64,000 nucleotides of DNA from Pseudomonas sp. R37(2017). GTDB lineage: Bacteria > Pseudomonadota > Gammaproteobacteria > Pseudomonadales > Pseudomonadaceae. The notes under the pieces are model-generated. The model was not told where the DNA came from. It saw only the letters and a program-made list of their open reading frames with translations, and did not search any database. Both the position numbers and the translations under genes were made by a program. The DNA lies in contig NZ_NEHO01000007.1 in NCBI RefSeq assembly GCF_002113375.1, forward strand, positions 62,001 through 126,000. The letters run 5' to 3'. Numbering within the stretch: the first letter of the stretch is position 1; each line of letters starts with the position of its first letter. This document shows, one piece after another, positions 54,802 to 63,230 of this stretch.

Positions 54802-57124
54802 ACGGTGGTTGCCACGGCTGTTTCTGGTCCTGCTGCTGGCAGTGCTGGCGCTCGCCGGCTGGCAATGGCGTGATGGCGCGCCACTGTCGGCCAATCTCAT
54901 GGAACTGGCACCCGGCACGACACCCGATGCCCTGGAACTGCGCGCCGAACAACGCATGCAAGAGCCACTGAATCGCGAAATGCTGGTGCTGGTCGGCCAC
55001 ACCGATCGCCAGCAGGCCGTCGCCATGGCGCAAACCCTCGGCGAACAATGGCAGGCCAGCGGATTGTTCGAAAAGGTCCAGTGGACCTTGCAAGCCGACT
55101 TGCCGGCGCTGCGCACGCAATTGCTGCACGGTCGCCTGGCGATGCTCCAGGCGACGGACCGACAACTGCTGATCGAGCACCCCGACACCTTTATCCAGCA
55201 GCGCGTGCAAGCGTTGTTCGACCCGTTCAACGGTTACAGCCTGGTGCCGAGCCAGGAGGACTGGCTGGGCCTGACCGGGCGCATCCAGAACAGCCAGCCA
55301 CAACGCGGTTCGGTGCAACTGGACATCGGCAGCGGCGCCTTGGTCGCCGATGCCGATGGCAAGAGCTGGGTGCTGATGCGCGCGCGCACCACCGGCAACG
55401 CCTTCGACATGAATCTGCCGCTGCAAGTGGCCGACCTGCTCAAGCACAGCCGCGAAGAAGCCGCCCGTCGCGACGTGCAACTGCTCGCCGCCAGCGGCTT
55501 GCTGTACGCGGCCAACGGGCAACAACAAGCCAGCCGGGAAATCACCTGGGTCGGCGGCGGTGCCACCGTCGGGATCCTGTTGCTGCTGCTGTTGGCCTTC
55601 CGGCGCTGGCGTGTCTTGCTGGCGTTCGTACCGGTGCTGGTCGGGATGCTCTTCGGAGCGGTGGCCTGCGTGGCGTTGTTCGGCCATATGCACGTGATGA
55701 CGCTGGTACTTGGCTCGAGCCTGATCGGTGTCGCGGTCGACTACCCACTGCACTACCTGTCCAAGAGTTGGAGCCTCAAGCCCTGGCACAGTTGGCCCGC
55801 CCTGCGCATGACCTTGCCCGGGTTGACCCTGAGCCTGATCACCAGCGGCATCGGTTACCTGGCCCTGGCCTGGACACCCTTCCCGGCACTGACCCAGATT
55901 GCCGCGTTCTCTGCCGCCGGTCTGCTTGGTGCCTATCTCTGCGCCGTGTGCCTGTTGCCGGCCTTGCTCAAGGGTGTAGAGCTGCGCCCGGCGCAATGGC
56001 CATTACAGGTGTCCGAGCTTTTGCTGGGCTGTCGCGATGCGCTGCTCAAACAGCTGAAAACACCGGTCCTGCTGGCACTGCTGATCGCCTTTTGCGTGGG
56101 CGGCCTGTTGCAGCTGAACAGCAAAAACGACATCCGCCAGTGGATCAGTGCGCCGCAACAATTGACCGACGAAGCTCGCACCATTGCCCGGATCACCGGC
56201 TATCAACCCACCAGCCAGTTCTTCCTGATACGCGCCGCCAACCAGCAGCAACTGCTCGATCGCCAGACCGCCCTGAACGAACGACTGGATCAACTGATCG
56301 GTCTGGAAAAACTCCAGGGTTACCTGTCGCTCAATCAACTGGTCAGCCCGCCCAGCGAACAGCAACAGGTTCGCGAAGCGCTGAACAAACTGCCTTCGTT
56401 CTGGCAGCCGTTGCTCGACATCGGCGTACCGGCCGAGGCGCTGCAAGCCGAGCTGACGAAGCTACAGGCCTTGCCGACCCTCGACATCGACACCGCGCTC
56501 AGCGGCCCCCTGGCAGAGCCTTACCGGGCCCTGTGGCTGGGGCCGACCGATGACGGCGTGGCGGCAATGGTCAGCCTGCAAGGCATCAACAACCCGGCCC
56601 TGCTGCGGCTTCAAGGTGAGGATCTACCCGGCGTGACACTGGTGGATCGACTGGGCGAATTGAACAATGTCTTCGCCGCCACCCAAATCAGTGCCGCCGA
56701 ACTGAAGCTCGCCTCCTGCGTGCTGATCGTGCTGGTGCTGACCCTGCCGTTCGGCCTCGGCGGTGCGTTGCGTATCGTATCCCTGCCGCTGCTGGCGGCC
56801 TTGTGCAGCCTGGCCAGCCTCGGCTGGCTCGGGCAGCCGTTGACCCTGTTCAGTCTGTTCGGCCTGTTGCTGGTGACGGCGATCAGCGTCGATTACGCGA
56901 TCCTGATGCGCGAACAGGTCGGCGGTGCGGCCGTGAGCCTGCTGGGTACCCTGCTGGCGGCCTTGACCACCTGGCTGTCGTTCGGCCTGCTGGCGGTGTC
57001 GAGCACCCCGGCGGTGAGCAACTTCGGACTGTCGGTGAGCCTGGGCCTGATCTTCAGTTTCCTGCTCGCGCCTTGGGCCGGTCGACAGGCCCATGGGGCG
57101 ACGGCCATGGAGCGTGCGTCATGA
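54785..57124 (+). CDS. apeM: MMPL/RND-family exporter (ApeM-like)
   Basis: A 779-residue inner-membrane transporter with two repeats, each one membrane helix, a periplasmic domain and about five helices. Helix-rich regions include WVGGGATVGILLLLLLAF with SSLIGVAVDYPLHYL, and in the second half LFGLLLVTAISVDYAILM. The GVAVDYPLHY and AISVDYAIL aspartates fit the proton relay of MMPL proteins. It should pass the polyene lipid from the inner membrane to the LolA-like carrier. The ATG at 54785 has GGAG just upstream; a GTG 15 nt earlier is an alternative. It overlaps the LolA-like gene by 17 nt. Confidence 0.88.
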   Translation: MTLPSERWLPRLFLVLLLAVLALAGWQWRDGAPLSANLMELAPGTTPDALELRAEQRMQEPLNREMLVLVGHTDRQQAVAMAQTLGEQWQASGLFEKVQWTLQADLPALRTQLLHGRLAMLQATDRQLLIEHPDTFIQQRVQALFDPFNGYSLVPSQEDWLGLTGRIQNSQPQRGSVQLDIGSGALVADADGKSWVLMRARTTGNAFDMNLPLQVADLLKHSREEAARRDVQLLAASGLLYAANGQQQASREITWVGGGATVGILLLLLLAFRRWRVLLAFVPVLVGMLFGAVACVALFGHMHVMTLVLGSSLIGVAVDYPLHYLSKSWSLKPWHSWPALRMTLPGLTLSLITSGIGYLALAWTPFPALTQIAAFSAAGLLGAYLCAVCLLPALLKGVELRPAQWPLQVSELLLGCRDALLKQLKTPVLLALLIAFCVGGLLQLNSKNDIRQWISAPQQLTDEARTIARITGYQPTSQFFLIRAANQQQLLDRQTALNERLDQLIGLEKLQGYLSLNQLVSPPSEQQQVREALNKLPSFWQPLLDIGVPAEALQAELTKLQALPTLDIDTALSGPLAEPYRALWLGPTDDGVAAMVSLQGINNPALLRLQGEDLPGVTLVDRLGELNNVFAATQISAAELKLASCVLIVLVLTLPFGLGGALRIVSLPLLAALCSLASLGWLGQPLTLFSLFGLLLVTAISVDYAILMREQVGGAAVSLLGTLLAALTTWLSFGLLAVSSTPAVSNFGLSVSLGLIFSFLLAPWAGRQAHGATAMERAS

Positions 57125-58281
57125 TGGTCGTGCTGTTCTGGGCGATGGCGCTGGTCTTGTTCGCCGTGGCGACCCGCGTCGGCCGGCATTTCGGCCTGAT
57201 TCCCATCGTCAGTCAGTTGCTGCTGGCGACCCTTGGCTTGCCGCTGTTGATGTATGTCTGGATCGAGCCCCAATGGCAATTGAGCGGTGCGCTGCTGGTG
57301 TCGCCAGGCTGGCTGAAAAACCTCTACAGCCTGAGCTTTGCCCTGTTGCTGGGTTACATCCTCAGTGATGTGATCGACCTGCAACTGGATCGCCGGAGCC
57401 TGAAAATCGCCCTGCCCAGCTTTTTCATTCCGTTCGCCTGCGGCCTGGCCACGGCCGTCTGGTTGTTGCCGCCGCAACCCTGGATCAGTTCGCTGGCCGT
57501 CGGCCTGTTGTTCGCCATCACCGCGATTCCAGTGCTGTACCTGTACTTGCGGCACATCGATTACCCACCCGCCGCCACCCGGCGCCTGGTGCAAACCGCG
57601 ATCCTCATCGACCTTGCCTGCTGGAGCCTGTTCGGCATCGCCCAGGGCAGCCTGCACCTGAGCAGTCTGTTGCTGCCCCTGGCGGGTGCCTGCCTGCCGG
57701 TACTGTTGCGGTTGCTCGGCTTGCGCCAGACGTGGCTTTACAGCCTGTTTTTTTTCGCCCTGCTGGTGGTCGCCGAGCACTACAAGCTCAATGCGCTGAT
57801 CTTCGGCATCGGTTATGTGCTGATCATGGCCGCGCTGAAAGCACCGCTGGTCCTGCCGCTGCCGGCTCTGTGGATGAGCCGCTTGCAGACGTACTTCGCG
57901 ATCCCGCTGATCCTTACGTTCGGCATCGTGCAGATCAACGTACACAGCGCGATCGACAGCCTCGGCTGGGTGCAACTGCTGGCCCTGCTATTGTTGCCGA
58001 TGCTGAGCAAACTGCTGGGTAACTGGCTCGGCCTCGGCTGGGCCGGTGCCTCGTTCGCTGGCGCCAGTCGCTGGCGGGAAAGTGTGCTGCTGAACATCCG
58101 CGGTTTGAGCGAAATCGTTTTTCTCAACCTGCTGCTGCAACAGCAACTCATCAGCCCGCCGCTGTACTTTGCCCTGATGCTGATGGGCCTGATCGCCACC
58201 CTGCTGCCAGCCCTGGCCGGCATGCACCGAATCCCCCTGAAAGCCACTGTTTCGGCAAGGAGCCCGCATGCCAACCGTTGA
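57121..58281 (+). CDS. CPA-type cation/proton exchanger-like membrane protein
   Basis: A 386-residue protein with about 11-12 membrane helices, beginning MMVVLFWAMALVLFAVATRV. SQLLLATLGLPLL, the GYILSDVIDL segment and AITAIPVLYLYLRHIDYP resemble Na+/H+ exchanger (PF00999-like) helices. The expected acidic ion site may be the Asp in TAILIDLACWS. The standard E. coli ape locus has no such gene as I recall. It overlaps the MMPL gene by 4 nt and the oxidoreductase gene by 14 nt, so it is a true operon member. It could supply proton gradient adjustment or be a diverged flippase; the role is unknown. Confidence 0.65.
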   Translation: MMVVLFWAMALVLFAVATRVGRHFGLIPIVSQLLLATLGLPLLMYVWIEPQWQLSGALLVSPGWLKNLYSLSFALLLGYILSDVIDLQLDRRSLKIALPSFFIPFACGLATAVWLLPPQPWISSLAVGLLFAITAIPVLYLYLRHIDYPPAATRRLVQTAILIDLACWSLFGIAQGSLHLSSLLLPLAGACLPVLLRLLGLRQTWLYSLFFFALLVVAEHYKLNALIFGIGYVLIMAALKAPLVLPLPALWMSRLQTYFAIPLILTFGIVQINVHSAIDSLGWVQLLALLLLPMLSKLLGNWLGLGWAGASFAGASRWRESVLLNIRGLSEIVFLNLLLQQQLISPPLYFALMLMGLIATLLPALAGMHRIPLKATVSARSPHANR

Positions 58282-59515
58282 AATGGAATGCCGCCAGGTC
58301 GTGGTCATCGGTGCCGGTCCTTCCGGCGCCATCGCCGCTGCGTTGCTCAAGCGCAAGGGCCACGATGTACTGGTGATCGAGCGTCAGCATTTTCCACGCT
58401 TTTCCATCGGTGAAAGCCTGCTGGCGCACTGCCTGGATTTCGTCGAAGAAGCGGGCATGCTCGACGCCGTCAACGCCGCCGGTTTCCAGCTGAAAACCGG
58501 TGCCGCCTTTGCCTGGGGCGAGCGCTACAGCGCCTTCGATTTCAGCGAAACCTTCAGTCATGGCAAATCGACGACATTCCAGGTCCAGCGCGCCGACTTC
58601 GATAAGCTGCTGGCCGATCAGGCCACGCTGCAAGGCGTGGAGATCCGCTATGGCGAAACCATCGTCAGCGTTGACACTGCCCCGGAAAAACCGCAGCTCG
58701 GCGTGCGCCGCGAAGACGGCAGCGAGTACCGTGTCGAGGCTGATTTCCTGCTCGATGCGAGCGGTTACGGCCGCGTGCTGCCGCGCTTGCTCGACCTCGA
58801 GGCACCGTCGAACTTCCCGGTGCGCCAGGCCGTGTTCACGCACGTCGAAGACCGTATCGACCACCCGGCCTTCGACCGCAGCAAGATCCTCGTGACCACG
58901 CATCCGACCCAGCGCGACCTGTGGTTCTGGACCATACCGTTCAGCAATGGGCGCTGCTCGGTCGGCGTGGTCGCCGCCGAGGAACGTTTCGCCGGCCGCA
59001 GCGACAATCTGGACGAGTGCCTGCGCGGCTTTATCGCCGAGGCGCCAAGCCTGGCCAGCGTGTTGCAAAATGCGCAGTGGGACACCGCAGCCCGAACCAT
59101 CGGTGGGTACTCGGCCAACGTCAAGACCCTGCACGGTCCGGGCTTCGCGCTGCTGGGCAATGCCGCGGAGTTCCTCGATCCGGTGTTCTCCTCCGGCGTG
59201 ACCATCGCCATGCGTTCGGCGAGCATGGCCGCCGGCGTGTTGCACCGCCAGCTGCAAGGCGAAGCCGTCGACTGGCAAACCGAGTTCGCTGCCCCCCTCA
59301 AGCGCGGCGTCGACACGTTCCGTTGCTACGTCGAAGGCTGGTACGCCGGGACCTTTCAGGATGTGATCTTCCATGAAAGCAGTTCGCCGGAAATTCGCGG
59401 GATGATCAGCTCCATCCTTGCCGGATATGCCTGGGACTCAAACAATCCGTTCGTCAGTGAAGCCAGGCGCCGGTTGAAAGTGATATCGGAATTCTGTGCA
59501 AGGGATGGCTCATGA
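58268..59515 (+). CDS. FAD-dependent halogenase-like oxidoreductase
   Basis: A 415-residue flavoprotein. The FAD-binding GAGPSGAIAA is at the N-terminus and IGESLL at about residues 47-52. Three features match flavin-dependent halogenases: WFWTIP at 219-224 (WxWxIP motif), FLDPVFSSG at 302-310 (FxxPxxSxG motif) and Lys76 in QLKTGAAFAWG at the place of the catalytic lysine. Related geranylgeranyl-reductase-like enzymes share the fold, so halogenation is likely but not certain. A halogenated or oxidised aryl head, as in xanthomonadin (brominated) or flexirubin (chlorinated), is a reasonable product. A flavin reductase partner is not in the window. Confidence 0.78.
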   Translation: MPTVEMECRQVVVIGAGPSGAIAAALLKRKGHDVLVIERQHFPRFSIGESLLAHCLDFVEEAGMLDAVNAAGFQLKTGAAFAWGERYSAFDFSETFSHGKSTTFQVQRADFDKLLADQATLQGVEIRYGETIVSVDTAPEKPQLGVRREDGSEYRVEADFLLDASGYGRVLPRLLDLEAPSNFPVRQAVFTHVEDRIDHPAFDRSKILVTTHPTQRDLWFWTIPFSNGRCSVGVVAAEERFAGRSDNLDECLRGFIAEAPSLASVLQNAQWDTAARTIGGYSANVKTLHGPGFALLGNAAEFLDPVFSSGVTIAMRSASMAAGVLHRQLQGEAVDWQTEFAAPLKRGVDTFRCYVEGWYAGTFQDVIFHESSSPEIRGMISSILAGYAWDSNNPFVSEARRRLKVISEFCARDGS

Positions 59516-60237
59516 ACCACTTGAGCGACAACTACGTCGAAGAAACCCGTTTCGGTTTGTGGTTCCTGCGCAGCTGGATCTGGCAACAGTATGTGCTGCG
59601 GTTGGCGATCGACGATTTGCGCAACCTGTTCAGCGAAGCGCTGCCCACCAGCCCGGTTCTGCTGGATGCCGGTTGTGGCCAGGGCAAGTCATTCGCGCTG
59701 CTGCGCCAGGCCTTTGCGCCCGCTCGCCTGATTGGCGTCGATGCCGATCCCCAGAGCCTGGAGCAGAGCCGCGCAGAAGCGCTCCGTCAGGCAATGGATG
59801 TGGAGTTGCTCGGCGGCGACTGCGCCAGCCTCAACCTGCCGGACGCCAGTATCGACCTGCTGTTCTGTCACCAGACCTTCCATCACCTGGTGGAACAGGA
59901 ACAGGCACTGGCCGAGTTCTACCGCGTGCTCAAGCCCGGCGGTTATCTGCTGTTCGCCGAATCCACCGAGGCCTACATTGATACCTGGGTGATCCGCTGG
60001 TTGTTCCGCCACCCCATGCACGTGCAGAAAAGCGCGGCGCAGTATCTGCAAATGATTCGCCGGCAGGGTTTCGAATTTACCGCGCAAAACGTGTCTTATC
60101 CGTATCTGTGGTGGAGTCGCGCCACGGATTTCGGCCTGCTTGAATACCTGGGTGTGTGCAAGCCAAAGCCCTTTGGCCAGCGGGAAGAGACCCTGGTCAA
60201 TGTGGTGGCGCGCAAACCGTTTGAAGGGACTGTGTGA
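59512..60237 (+). CDS. SAM-dependent class I methyltransferase
   Basis: A 241-residue methyltransferase. LLDAGCGQGKSFALL is motif I, VDADPQSLEQSR follows as the acidic SAM-ribose site, and FCHQTFHHLVEQEQAL and RVLKPGGYLLFAE are motifs II and III. It may methylate the aryl head or a phenolic oxygen; many aryl polyenes carry a methylated ring. It overlaps the halogenase-like gene by 4 nt. The next gene is now separated from it by a REPIN. Confidence 0.86.
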   Translation: MNHLSDNYVEETRFGLWFLRSWIWQQYVLRLAIDDLRNLFSEALPTSPVLLDAGCGQGKSFALLRQAFAPARLIGVDADPQSLEQSRAEALRQAMDVELLGGDCASLNLPDASIDLLFCHQTFHHLVEQEQALAEFYRVLKPGGYLLFAESTEAYIDTWVIRWLFRHPMHVQKSAAQYLQMIRRQGFEFTAQNVSYPYLWWSRATDFGLLEYLGVCKPKPFGQREETLVNVVARKPFEGTV

Positions 60238-60267
60238 TGTTCATTGCCAACCGCTCGACGCACCCAA

Positions 60268-60362
60268 CCTGTGGGAGCGAGCCTGCTCGCGAAGGCGTCT
60301 TGTCAGCCAACATCAATGTTGAATGTCAGTCCGCATTCGCGAGCAGGCTCGCTCCCACAGGG
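60268..60362. repeat. REPIN between the methyltransferase and lipoprotein genes
   Basis: CCTGTGGGAGCGAGCCTGCTCGCGAA (from 60268) and TTCGCGAGCAGGCTCGCTCCCACAGGG (to 60362) enclose CATCAATGTTGAATG. The frame of the following lipoprotein gene stays open backward through the REPIN to ATG codons at the methyltransferase stop. Confidence 0.9.
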
Positions 60363-60374
60363 TTAACGGGTGTC

Positions 60375-60854
60375 ATGCGATTTCTGTTTCTTGCCGCAGC
60401 CCTGCTGCTGAGCGCCTGCGCCAGCCGGGCGCCGCTGCCCGAGAAAAATCCGGATCTGCCGTTGCCGCTGCAATTGCACATCCAGCTCTTGCAGCCCGAC
60501 GATCGCCAGGACTGGGTACTGGTGATCCAGCGTGAGGAATCGGCTATTCGCTGGTCGATGATGGACCTGTTGGGCATTCCCAAGGCCCGCCAGAAGTTGA
60601 TCGACAAAACCTGGGAGTCCGATGGTTTCCTGCCACCCAATCCGCAAGCCCGCGAGCTGTTCGCGGCGTTGCTGTTTGCGCTGACGCCGGACGATGAACT
60701 GGCGGACAACTATCCCGGTGCCTGGCAGCACGGTACACAACGGTCCCTGCCCGAGCGCTGGGACATTCGCTACACACAACCGCAGAATTTTGAATTGAAG
60801 CTTCCAAATGGTCCGGCCTATCAAGTCACACCCCTGAGCGGTGAAACGCCATGA
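60375..60854 (+). CDS. apeN: DUF3261 lipoprotein (ApeN-like)
   Basis: A 159-residue lipoprotein. MRFLFLAAALLLSACASRAP has a lipobox LSAC with Cys17 as the lipidated residue. The remainder (DWVLVIQREESAIRW, DLLGIPKARQKLIDK) matches the DUF3261 family found in aryl polyene loci, probably an outer-membrane acceptor like LolB. The ATG at 60375 is the only start that gives a proper signal peptide. An open frame of 46 codons upstream runs through the REPIN to the methyltransferase stop, which hints that the original start was lost or moved by REPIN entry. It overlaps the ketosynthase gene by 4 nt. Confidence 0.85.
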   Translation: MRFLFLAAALLLSACASRAPLPEKNPDLPLPLQLHIQLLQPDDRQDWVLVIQREESAIRWSMMDLLGIPKARQKLIDKTWESDGFLPPNPQARELFAALLFALTPDDELADNYPGAWQHGTQRSLPERWDIRYTQPQNFELKLPNGPAYQVTPLSGETP

Positions 60855-62047
60855 CGGCTTACCTCAATGCCCTCGGATTGGTCTGCGCGTTGGGCCGCGA
60901 CAAGCAGGAAGTGGCCCGCAAGCTGTTTGCCGGCGACTGCGGCGGCATGCGCGAACAGACCGGGTGGGTGCCGCAACGCACGCTGCCGGTCGGCGCGGTC
61001 CAGGGCAACCTGGCAAGTCTTCCCGTCGAGATGTCGCGCCATCACAGTCGCAATAATCAGTTGTTGCTGGAAGCCACGCTGCAAATCCGCGCGGACATCG
61101 ACAGCGCAATCCAGGCCTACGGTCGCGACCGCATCGGCGTCGTGCTGGGTACCAGCACCTCGGGTATCGACGAAGCCAGCCAGGGCCTGGCGCATTACCT
61201 GCGCGAAAAACGGTTCCCTGCCGAGTACGACTACCAGCAACAGGAACTCGGTGCGCCGGCGAACTTCCTCGCCGAGTGGCTGCAATTGAGCGGGCCGGCC
61301 TACGTCATTTCCACCGCTTGCACTTCCAGTGCCCGAGCCCTGATGAGCGCCCAGCGCCTGTTGGACCTGGGCATTTGCGACGCTGTGCTGTGTGGCGGTG
61401 TCGATACCCTGTGCAAGCTGACCCTCAATGGTTTCTCTGCGCTGGAAGCGGTTTCGCAGCAGCGCTGCAATCCGTTTTCGGTGAACCGCAACGGCATCAA
61501 CATTGGCGAAGCGGCGGTACTGTTCCTGATGACCAAAGGTGCAGGCGACAGCCAACCGATTGCCCTGCTCGGCTGCGGCGCCAGCTCCGATGCCCATCAC
61601 ATTTCCGCCCCGGAGCCGACGGGACGCGGCGCCCTGCAAGCCATGCGCAAAGCCTTGGGCCGCGCCAACCTGCAACCGGAGCAGATCGCTTATCTGAACC
61701 TGCACGGCACCGCCACCCCACACAACGACGCCATGGAAAGCCAGGCCGTGGCGACGCTGTTCCCGGCTGGCGTGCTGTGTTCCTCGAGCAAACCCATGAC
61801 CGGCCACACCCTTGGCGCCGCCGGTGCATTGGAAGCGGCGTTCTGCTGGTTGAGCCTGAGCACTGACAATCGCGAACATGCCCTGCCACCGCATGTCTGG
61901 GACGGGCAGCCCGACCCCGAACTGCCGCCGCTGCAATGGGTGACCCCGGCCACTCGCCTGACGTCCATTGCACCCCGCTACCTGATGAGCAATTCCTTCG
62001 CCTTCGGGGGCAATAACGTCAGCCTGATTATCGGAGACGCCCCATGA
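60851..62047 (+). CDS. apeO: Beta-ketoacyl-ACP synthase (ApeO-like)
   Basis: A 398-residue condensing enzyme with a complete triad: Cys157 in STACTSSARAL, His in LHGTATPHND and His in KPMTGHTLGAAG. The C-terminal SNSFAFGGNNVSLI is the usual KS end. In aryl polyene systems ApeO works as a heterodimer with the chain-length factor ApeC, here encoded at the start of the operon. It overlaps its neighbours by 4 nt on both sides. Confidence 0.92.
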   Translation: MTAYLNALGLVCALGRDKQEVARKLFAGDCGGMREQTGWVPQRTLPVGAVQGNLASLPVEMSRHHSRNNQLLLEATLQIRADIDSAIQAYGRDRIGVVLGTSTSGIDEASQGLAHYLREKRFPAEYDYQQQELGAPANFLAEWLQLSGPAYVISTACTSSARALMSAQRLLDLGICDAVLCGGVDTLCKLTLNGFSALEAVSQQRCNPFSVNRNGINIGEAAVLFLMTKGAGDSQPIALLGCGASSDAHHISAPEPTGRGALQAMRKALGRANLQPEQIAYLNLHGTATPHNDAMESQAVATLFPAGVLCSSSKPMTGHTLGAAGALEAAFCWLSLSTDNREHALPPHVWDGQPDPELPPLQWVTPATRLTSIAPRYLMSNSFAFGGNNVSLIIGDAP

Positions 62048-62505
62048 TTGACTGGCCGCTCGCCGAACTGCTGCCCCACGCTGGCGACATGATCCTTATC
62101 GATCAGATCCTGGCGTTCGATGAAGAGCAGATTCACACCCGCCTGACCGTCAAGCCCGATGGCCTGTTCAGTCTCCCCGACGGCAGCCTGCCCGCCTGGG
62201 TCGGCATCGAACTGATGGCCCAGACGGTGGCCGCCTTCGCCGGTTGCCGTGCGCGCCAGCGCGGGGATGAAGTGGAACTGGGCTTCCTGCTCGGCAGCCG
62301 TAAATTCGAATGCAACGTCGAAAGTTTCCCGGCCGGCGCCGAGTTGACCATCCACGGCATTCGCTCACTGGAAGACGACAACGGCATGGGCGTGTTCGAG
62401 TGCCACATCAACGCCCCCGACATTCACGCCACCGCCCGTCTGAACGTGTATCGCCCACCCCAGGCCGCTCAATATCTGCATGAACCCGAAGGAGTCCAGT
62501 CATGA
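62044..62505 (+). CDS. apeP: Hot-dog 3-hydroxyacyl-ACP dehydratase (ApeP-like)
   Basis: A 153-residue FabZ/FabA-like protein: LLPHAGDMILIDQI at the N-terminus and WVGIELMAQTVAAFAG on the central helix, with Glu in the catalytic place. LGFLLGSRKF follows, as in FabA-type proteins. In the best-studied systems ApeP forms a heterodimer with ApeI; here the ApeI part is fused to the ligase. It overlaps the ketosynthase and reductase genes by 4 nt each. Confidence 0.9.
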   Translation: MIDWPLAELLPHAGDMILIDQILAFDEEQIHTRLTVKPDGLFSLPDGSLPAWVGIELMAQTVAAFAGCRARQRGDEVELGFLLGSRKFECNVESFPAGAELTIHGIRSLEDDNGMGVFECHINAPDIHATARLNVYRPPQAAQYLHEPEGVQS

Positions 62506-63230
62506 CTGAATCCGTACTGGTCACCGGTTCCAGCCGTGGCATCGGCCGCGCCATCGCCCTGCGTCTGGCCCGGGCCGGGCACGACATCGTGCTGCATTGC
62601 CGCAGCGGCCTCACCGACGCCGAAGCCGTCAAGACTGAAGTCGAGGCCTTGGGCCGTGGTGCGCGTATCCTGCAGTTCGATGTGGCCGACCGCGCCCGTT
62701 GCAAGGAAGTGCTTGAAGCCGACGTCGAAACCCACGGCGCCTATTACGGCGTTGTGCTCAATGCCGGCCTGACCCGCGACGGTGCTTTTCCGGCCTTGAG
62801 CGAGGAAGACTGGGATGGGGTGATGCGCACCAATCTCGACGGTTTCTACAACGTGCTGCACCCGGTGATGATGCCGATGATTCGTCGCCGCGCCGCCGGG
62901 CGAATTGTCTGCATCACCTCGGTATCCGGCCTGATCGGCAACCGTGGCCAGGTCAACTACAGCGCCTCCAAGGCCGGGCTGATCGGCGCGGCCAAGGCAT
63001 TGGCGATCGAACTGGGCAAGCGCAAAATCACCGTTAACTGTGTCGCACCCGGCCTGATCGACACAGCCATGCTCGATGAAAACGTGCCGGTGGAAGAACT
63101 GATGAAAATGATCCCCGCACAACGCATGGGCACCCCTGAAGAGGTGGCCGGCGCGGTGAATTTCCTGATGTCGGCGGAAGCCTCGTACATCACCCGGCAG
63201 GTTCTGGCCGTCAACGGAGGCCTGTGCTGA
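62502..63230 (+). CDS. apeQ: 3-oxoacyl-ACP reductase, FabG type (ApeQ-like)
   Basis: A 242-residue short-chain reductase. GSSRGIGRAI (nucleotide-binding loop), LNAGLTRDG, and the catalytic Tyr153/Lys157 in NYSASKAG are seen, with VNCVAPGLIDTAM after it. It reduces the 3-keto group with NADPH in each polyene extension cycle. Its stop shares a base with the start of the next ketosynthase gene (TGATG). Confidence 0.94.
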   Translation: MTESVLVTGSSRGIGRAIALRLARAGHDIVLHCRSGLTDAEAVKTEVEALGRGARILQFDVADRARCKEVLEADVETHGAYYGVVLNAGLTRDGAFPALSEEDWDGVMRTNLDGFYNVLHPVMMPMIRRRAAGRIVCITSVSGLIGNRGQVNYSASKAGLIGAAKALAIELGKRKITVNCVAPGLIDTAMLDENVPVEELMKMIPAQRMGTPEEVAGAVNFLMSAEASYITRQVLAVNGGLC

